From the NCBI GenBank assembly GCA_014871385.1, contig CM026427.1, positions 1,546,068 through 1,610,067 on the forward strand: a stretch of 64,000 bases of DNA. The letters run 5' to 3'. The stretch comes from Ceratodon purpureus. Its lineage: Eukaryota; Streptophyta; Bryopsida; Pseudoditrichales; Ditrichaceae. The notes under the pieces were generated by a model that was not told the DNA's origin, searched no databases, and worked only from the letters and a program-made list of their open reading frames with translations. The translations under genes were made by a program, and so were the position numbers. Positions 59,461 through 64,000 of the stretch are shown here, piece after piece (within the stretch, counting starts at the first letter, position 1; each line of letters starts with the position of its first letter).

Positions 59461-61679
59461 GGGTATGTTCGAAAAATGGACACTTAAATTACGGAACCGC
59501 ACGTCGGTCGTCCTGGCATGTCCTGGGCGTCCTTCACGACGGCGACGGCCATCGAGAATCATGCGCAGGCGATGGATCAGTCGCCATGGAGATCTCGCCC
59601 CGGAGATCCCAGACATGGAGATGGAGATGACGAGGTGGAGATGGCGGAGGAGGAGGTGGAGGTGGAGGGGCCCAGGGAGGAGGCGACGGGCGATGGGGAT
59701 GAGGAATCGTTCGAAGCGCCGGAGAGCCGGCGCGGACATCGCAGGCGCGTCCACAATTAGCAGCAGCGGCGTCAAAGCACAATTGCGTCAAAGCTTTTCC
59801 GCCAAAAGGAGCAGCGTCGCCGTGCTTTTCTTGGCAAGCGCTCTCCGACCCGGTCACGCCCACCACCTGGGCTACCCCCCAACGCCACCAGCCTCGGCAA
59901 CCAGCCACGGCAACCAGCGCAATGGGTCACTGGCATGTGGGGAGGTCGAGAATCTGCTCGGATCATGAGGATTTCCAGTTTTTCTTCACCATCTTCTCAG
60001 GTGCGGATCTCTAGGTGGGACTTTGCCATCCAAGGTCAGGCTCAGATGGAGACCGGGATGATGAGCATGTGGGGACGAGTCGGGGAATTTCGGAGATCAT
60101 ATGGTGATGAGTGCACTCCTTTCGAGTGTTTTGCTCCTGTTTGTTTGTCTTTTATGTTACGTTAAATGGTTGTTTGATCTCAGTTACTGGAGGTCTACTT
60201 TGGGAGGATTTTATGTTTGGGTTGGCAGACTTTGGGAGTACTCCAACTGTTTTGGGACTGATTGCGGTTTGGAATGCTGCAAACAGGGATGATGCGTGAT
60301 AGGCCGGGTAGAGGATGCGTTTGGGAGGATTTTTGTTAATTTTGTTTCGGTAGTGCATTTGGCTTGAAACCCTTTTGAATGTTGGTCGTTAGAGTAGAGA
60401 GTTGGGGAATTTTCTCCTCTTCGCTTGGGGGGATTTTTGTTGATGGGTTTACAGGCATTCATTCCGCTGGTTATAGTCTTTAGATTTTGAGAGTTTTGGA
60501 GAATTGCGTTTGAGGGAGGGAGCGGTGACTGACTCAATGAATGCGCTTTCGGGATTGGGCTGAGGATCTCTCTTTTGCGTTCCCTCTGTAGCAGGGGGCC
60601 ACCATATCTTATCTTGAAATTTGGTGAGTAGCTTCTTGGGACGGCGCATTCTGCCTCTGTTAGTTCTTTGGTTCATTGTACATTTTGCAGTGTCTCCATA
60701 GGTCGGAGTTGTAGTCTCACTTCGCGTTTCTAGCTTTGTCCGCGATCTCAGGGGATAGTGTGTCCGGGCGGGTAAATTATGCTAGTTTTCGATATCCAGA
60801 GCTGAGATTTCTTTTTAGCACAGATTTCTTAAATTCTTGCGGAGGTTTTTTTTTTTTTGTTTTGGTTTAGGTGAAGAATTTTTCACGTCGTCCTGTTTTC
60901 GGGGGTTAAGCGCCAATTGTTGACTTTATTACGCAGCTTCAGAAAGTAGGGAAACAAGATTATCAAGTCTTCACAGTGATGTTCACTGAATTTAAACAGT
61001 TGATTGAAGTATGTTAAACAATTTGGCCCAGAATCTGAAGCCGCACTTCGGGTAACAGTTTAGGGTTTCTTTGTTAGCTGGCTTGCCGAGGCTTGTGATC
61101 GGAGGAAGGTATTTAAGGGGCCGAAGATCCACTACCTCTCCAATTGATCTGTTGGAAGTTAGGTTGTATTATAGGGAGCTCATATTTTAAACATGTGTGG
61201 TTCAAGATTGTCGAATTTCACAGAAAATGGGTGTTTTAGATCTAATTGTTATTTTTTTTTCCAGGATTGAGGATCTTCAGAAGATGTGTCTTTCGCTGAT
61301 ACTTTTGCTCATTGCTCTGAATTGCAGATCACATCAACCTTGTGTCTTTTGGAGCGAAGCACAGTTGATAAATGGATTGGAGTATCTTGCCATCGGATGC
61401 GGGGCTGAATGAGCCTCTACAGGGTTGGTGATATTTGTTCAATGTAGAAAATAATTTTAGTTTTAGGTTTTGGATCAGCTCACTGAAACTAGTACTGATC
61501 AGTATAGGTAAGTAGTCAAGGACAGGACCAACCATAGTTGTTGGTTCATTCTGAAGTTGATATGATCGAAGCCGAAGTGTATGAGAGGAAGTGGCTGAAC
61601 AAGCGATTTCAGAAGAATCGTATAAGTGAGGAGAATGCTAATTTTTAGATTTCTTTGAGAAGTGCAATCATTTCTTACA
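59461..61679. promoter_or_regulatory. GC-rich leader and promoter region of the O-fucosyltransferase-like gene
   Basis: About 59460-59990 is GC-rich, contains an 80-codon acidic frame (59518-59760, starting MSWASFTTAT), and ends in a TTCTCAG splice-like site. It may be a non-coding first exon with upstream frames, or a relic gene. 60000-61679 is T/G-rich leader or intron-like sequence. I cannot assign a product. Confidence 0.4.
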
Positions 61680-64000
61680 ATGGACGAAGTAAATGGAGAT
61701 CCCAGTTTGCATGGTAGAACTGGGGATGGAGAGAAACAGATCTCACCGGTTAAAGAAGACAGGCTTTCAGTACTACGAAGGGCAGATTCGTCTGTTGTGC
61801 AAGGTGGATATTCGAGCTCAGGACGAACGTCACCCACTCTTTTACAACGCTCAAATTCCATGAGCACAGATAAATCACAGTTTCTGAATTCACAACAGTC
61901 TGGCGTCTCTTCTCCAACGACACGCAGCCGACAGACTGGAGCCTTCAAATCACCTTCTAGTCCAAGATCGGATCTTCTCACCAGGCCTCATTCTCCACAT
62001 CCTCGATCTCCAAGGGCTCTGACGCCTGAAACTTCGCTTCCGGAAGCAGTACGAGGTAGTCCAAGGTTTAGAACAACAATATCCGGCAAGTTGGCATTCC
62101 AACAGTTTACTAAAAGTGCTACATTTTCAAAGAAAGGACGTGGGCGCCTGCTTAAGAAAGGCGGGACTATGTTCTTCGTTATCTTGTTTTTGTGGTTTGC
62201 ACTTGACTGGTGGTACCTCTCCCGCTTCCAAGTGTCTACCCTGCAGTCCTTGAAGAAGTTGGGGTCTTCACAAGCAGATACTGTGAGTTCTACAACCTCT
62301 GCGTTTGTCAATTTGATCATCGTGCTCACTTTTCATGTTATTCTTGTGAGATTATATTACATATTGCCATAGGACTCCCTCTTTTTGGCACTAAGCTATG
62401 GTGGAGGTCACGTCGTGGCAACTTGTTGTCTTAGATATGTGAATCGGTATATTAGTCTTGAATAAGGATTCTTTATGTCAAGCTTGTACTCATCGTTTGC
62501 ATGAGGTTTTTTTGACCGTTGACGACTTTAAATTGTAGGCATCAGGGTTTAATTTCGTTGTGGATTATTGTAGGTGCATCAGGCTGGTCTCAACAATGGA
62601 ACTTCTGCCGTATTTTATGAGCGACTCATTGCTTTGGCAGCACATGCACTTGCTGAGGTAATTAGGTCTTTTTACAGGTGACGAGTTCTTGTTTGTGCAA
62701 TTCTATGTTTGGCACTGAAAATTCAAGTTTCCAATCTCTTATCCGATGTCCCATCACTGAAAATGGGGCAGTTATGTTCTTTCCAACTGTGCTTGTATGA
62801 AAAGTAATGTAGAAGCGTCTATTTTCCATCGCTCTTGACTTATCAGGATTGCGAAGATGTAACTTCAAATTCAGTAAAAATTTGTGATAGTATCCTCCCT
62901 TATTTTTCTCACCATTAGCTACTTGAAATTGCAGAATGAGTTCAAGCCCGAGCCTGAGGACTTATGGGATGAGCCAGCTCTAAATAGCACTACATGGCTT
63001 CCATGTGCTGATCAAAGACTTGAGGGTCATATTTGTGAGTTCCTTGCCATCCTGACAATACTGTAATTACCTTTTCAACTTACACAGATGTCCGACATCT
63101 ATACGTTTTCGTTAATATTGTTTAGTTGTTGACCACAAAACTATCTTGCATATGCACCCGGTGTTCAATTTCTAAATGCACCATCCTTCACTTGAATAAG
63201 GAGCATCACAAGGATCATCACAGCATAATCACCCAATTTATGATTGATACTGTGATTGCAGCTCCTCCATCACTCGAGGATTCGTCCGGCTACATCATGA
63301 TTAATGCCAATGGCGGCCTCAATCAGCAACGTGTTGCGGTAGGACATCTACGTTTTGGCATTTTCCCAGCTTCAATTGAAGTTTTTAAACAAAAAATAAC
63401 TTTGGAATATTAACTTAGCTCATTGTTTTCAAATGTTTGATTGTCTTCTACAAGCATGACGCATTGACAATGTCTTATTGGATTTGGGCTTGCAGATCTG
63501 TAATGGTGTAGCAGTGGCACGTTTGCTGAACGCCACTTTAGTTTTGCCTAATTTTTTATTCAACAGTGTATGGAAAGACCCAAGGTGCCGTTTCTAACAA
63601 ACTCCATCACATGTGAATGGTCTAGTAGTATGAAGAGAATCAATAATCTTTGGTCTAGGAGTAAATTTTACTTCTCAATGTGAACACGGGATGATATGTT
63701 CTGGTCATGCCTACCTTTCTAGCTTTCAACTGGTAACGCCAAGTTTTTCTGGGGGATGGTGCAGTCAGTTTGGAGATTTATACGACGAAGACTACTTTAT
63801 AGATTACTTGAAAGACGACGTGCGAATAGTGAAAGAGCTACCTTTTGAGCTACAGTCTTTGGATCTCGAGGCAATTGAAGCCGTGGTAAGTTCTACAGAC
63901 CCGTTTCGATTTAGTAAACATAATTCAGCCTGTGGGTTCATGGGTGGTTACCAAGTTCAAGTGTCTGATTTCTTAATTGGACATCAGCATTGTTTTTATG
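61680..64000 (+). CDS. plant O-fucosyltransferase-type (GT106-like) protein, 5' part
   Basis: The exons are 61680-62282, 62574-62657, 62935-63034, 63262-63338, 63496-63584 and 63765-63885. The gene runs past the window. The protein starts [10 protein letters not shown] and has a Ser/Pro-rich cytosolic tail ([10 protein letters not shown]). One membrane anchor ([17 protein letters not shown], about residues 163-179) marks a type II Golgi protein. The lumenal part shows the family's hallmark [16 protein letters not shown] then [20 protein letters not shown] and [21 protein letters not shown], the GDP-fucose-type GT-B donor region. Splice phases agree throughout. The start has a plausible context and no longer upstream frame. 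The acceptor substrate is unknown. Members act on cell-wall glycans or proteins. No sign of damage. Confidence 0.88.

Noticed and set aside
59534-59908. Pro-rich minus-strand frame in the GC-rich leader
   Set aside because: The composition follows from GGAGG/GGTGG-rich sequence, and there is no domain or splice support.
61499-61981. 160-codon minus-strand frame
   Set aside because: It is antisense to the first exon of the O-fucosyltransferase-like gene, whose sense frame is clearly coding.

Overview
The window looks like nuclear DNA of a land plant. A moss, other bryophyte or another seed-free plant fits best, but this is inferred from gene content rather than proven. Introns are short and T-rich with GTAAG/TTGCAG borders. 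Two ordinary host genes lie at the right: an Integrator subunit 4 / SIEL-like HEAT-repeat gene (54509-57866) and the 5' half of a plant O-fucosyltransferase-type gene (61680 to the window end). Everything left of about 54.1 kb is transposon-derived.

The outermost unit (window start, probably beyond it, to about 44.2 kb) behaves as one very large DNA element. On the minus strand it carries a five-exon DUF7869-like transposase gene (1509-6168) and a small gene (8533-9246). On the plus strand it carries a giant gene (14920-40533, about 1864 residues) that I read as ParB-like domain, degenerate beta-class DNA methyltransferase-like domain, long disordered linker, then a degenerate FCP1/HAD-like domain. 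A second HAD-like exon (42309-43142) and a small terminal ORF (43833-44243) follow. Its non-coding parts hold over 20 copies of an 18-20 bp palindrome (TTAAGRTG-N2-CAYCTTAA type). I found none in the coding exons, in the nested element or in the host genes.

An 18.3-kb Mutator-like (MULE) element (16960-35214) is nested in the first intron of the giant gene. It has inverted termini and a 10-bp target duplication, and it landed inside one of the palindromes. It encodes a MULE/SWIM transposase (29454-33132), its own ParB-like plus DNA-methyltransferase protein with a better preserved SAM motif (18616-22613), and a protein with RNA polymerase II CTD-like heptads (22753-28817). One intron of the heptad gene holds 17 exact-length copies of a 213-bp repeat. 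Two more small genes complete it. The two elements use different transposases but share the ParB/methyltransferase gene, one small gene and perhaps a third.

Further right are a decayed piggyBac transposase with two small upstream ORFs (45380-48910) and a pogo-type Tc1/mariner element with perfect 24-bp inverted repeats and a TA duplication (50531-54138). The pogo element ends 370 bp before the start codon of the host INTS4-like gene.

The most novel system is the pair of giant plant DNA transposons that carry ParB-like/DNA-methyltransferase fusions. One of them also carries dispersed palindromic sites and an FCP1-like domain, and the other carries CTD-like heptads. By analogy with the VANDAL/VANC anti-silencing system, these may be element-encoded epigenetic or transcriptional control modules. 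That functional reading is inference. No LTR retroelement or other virus-like fossil was recognised.
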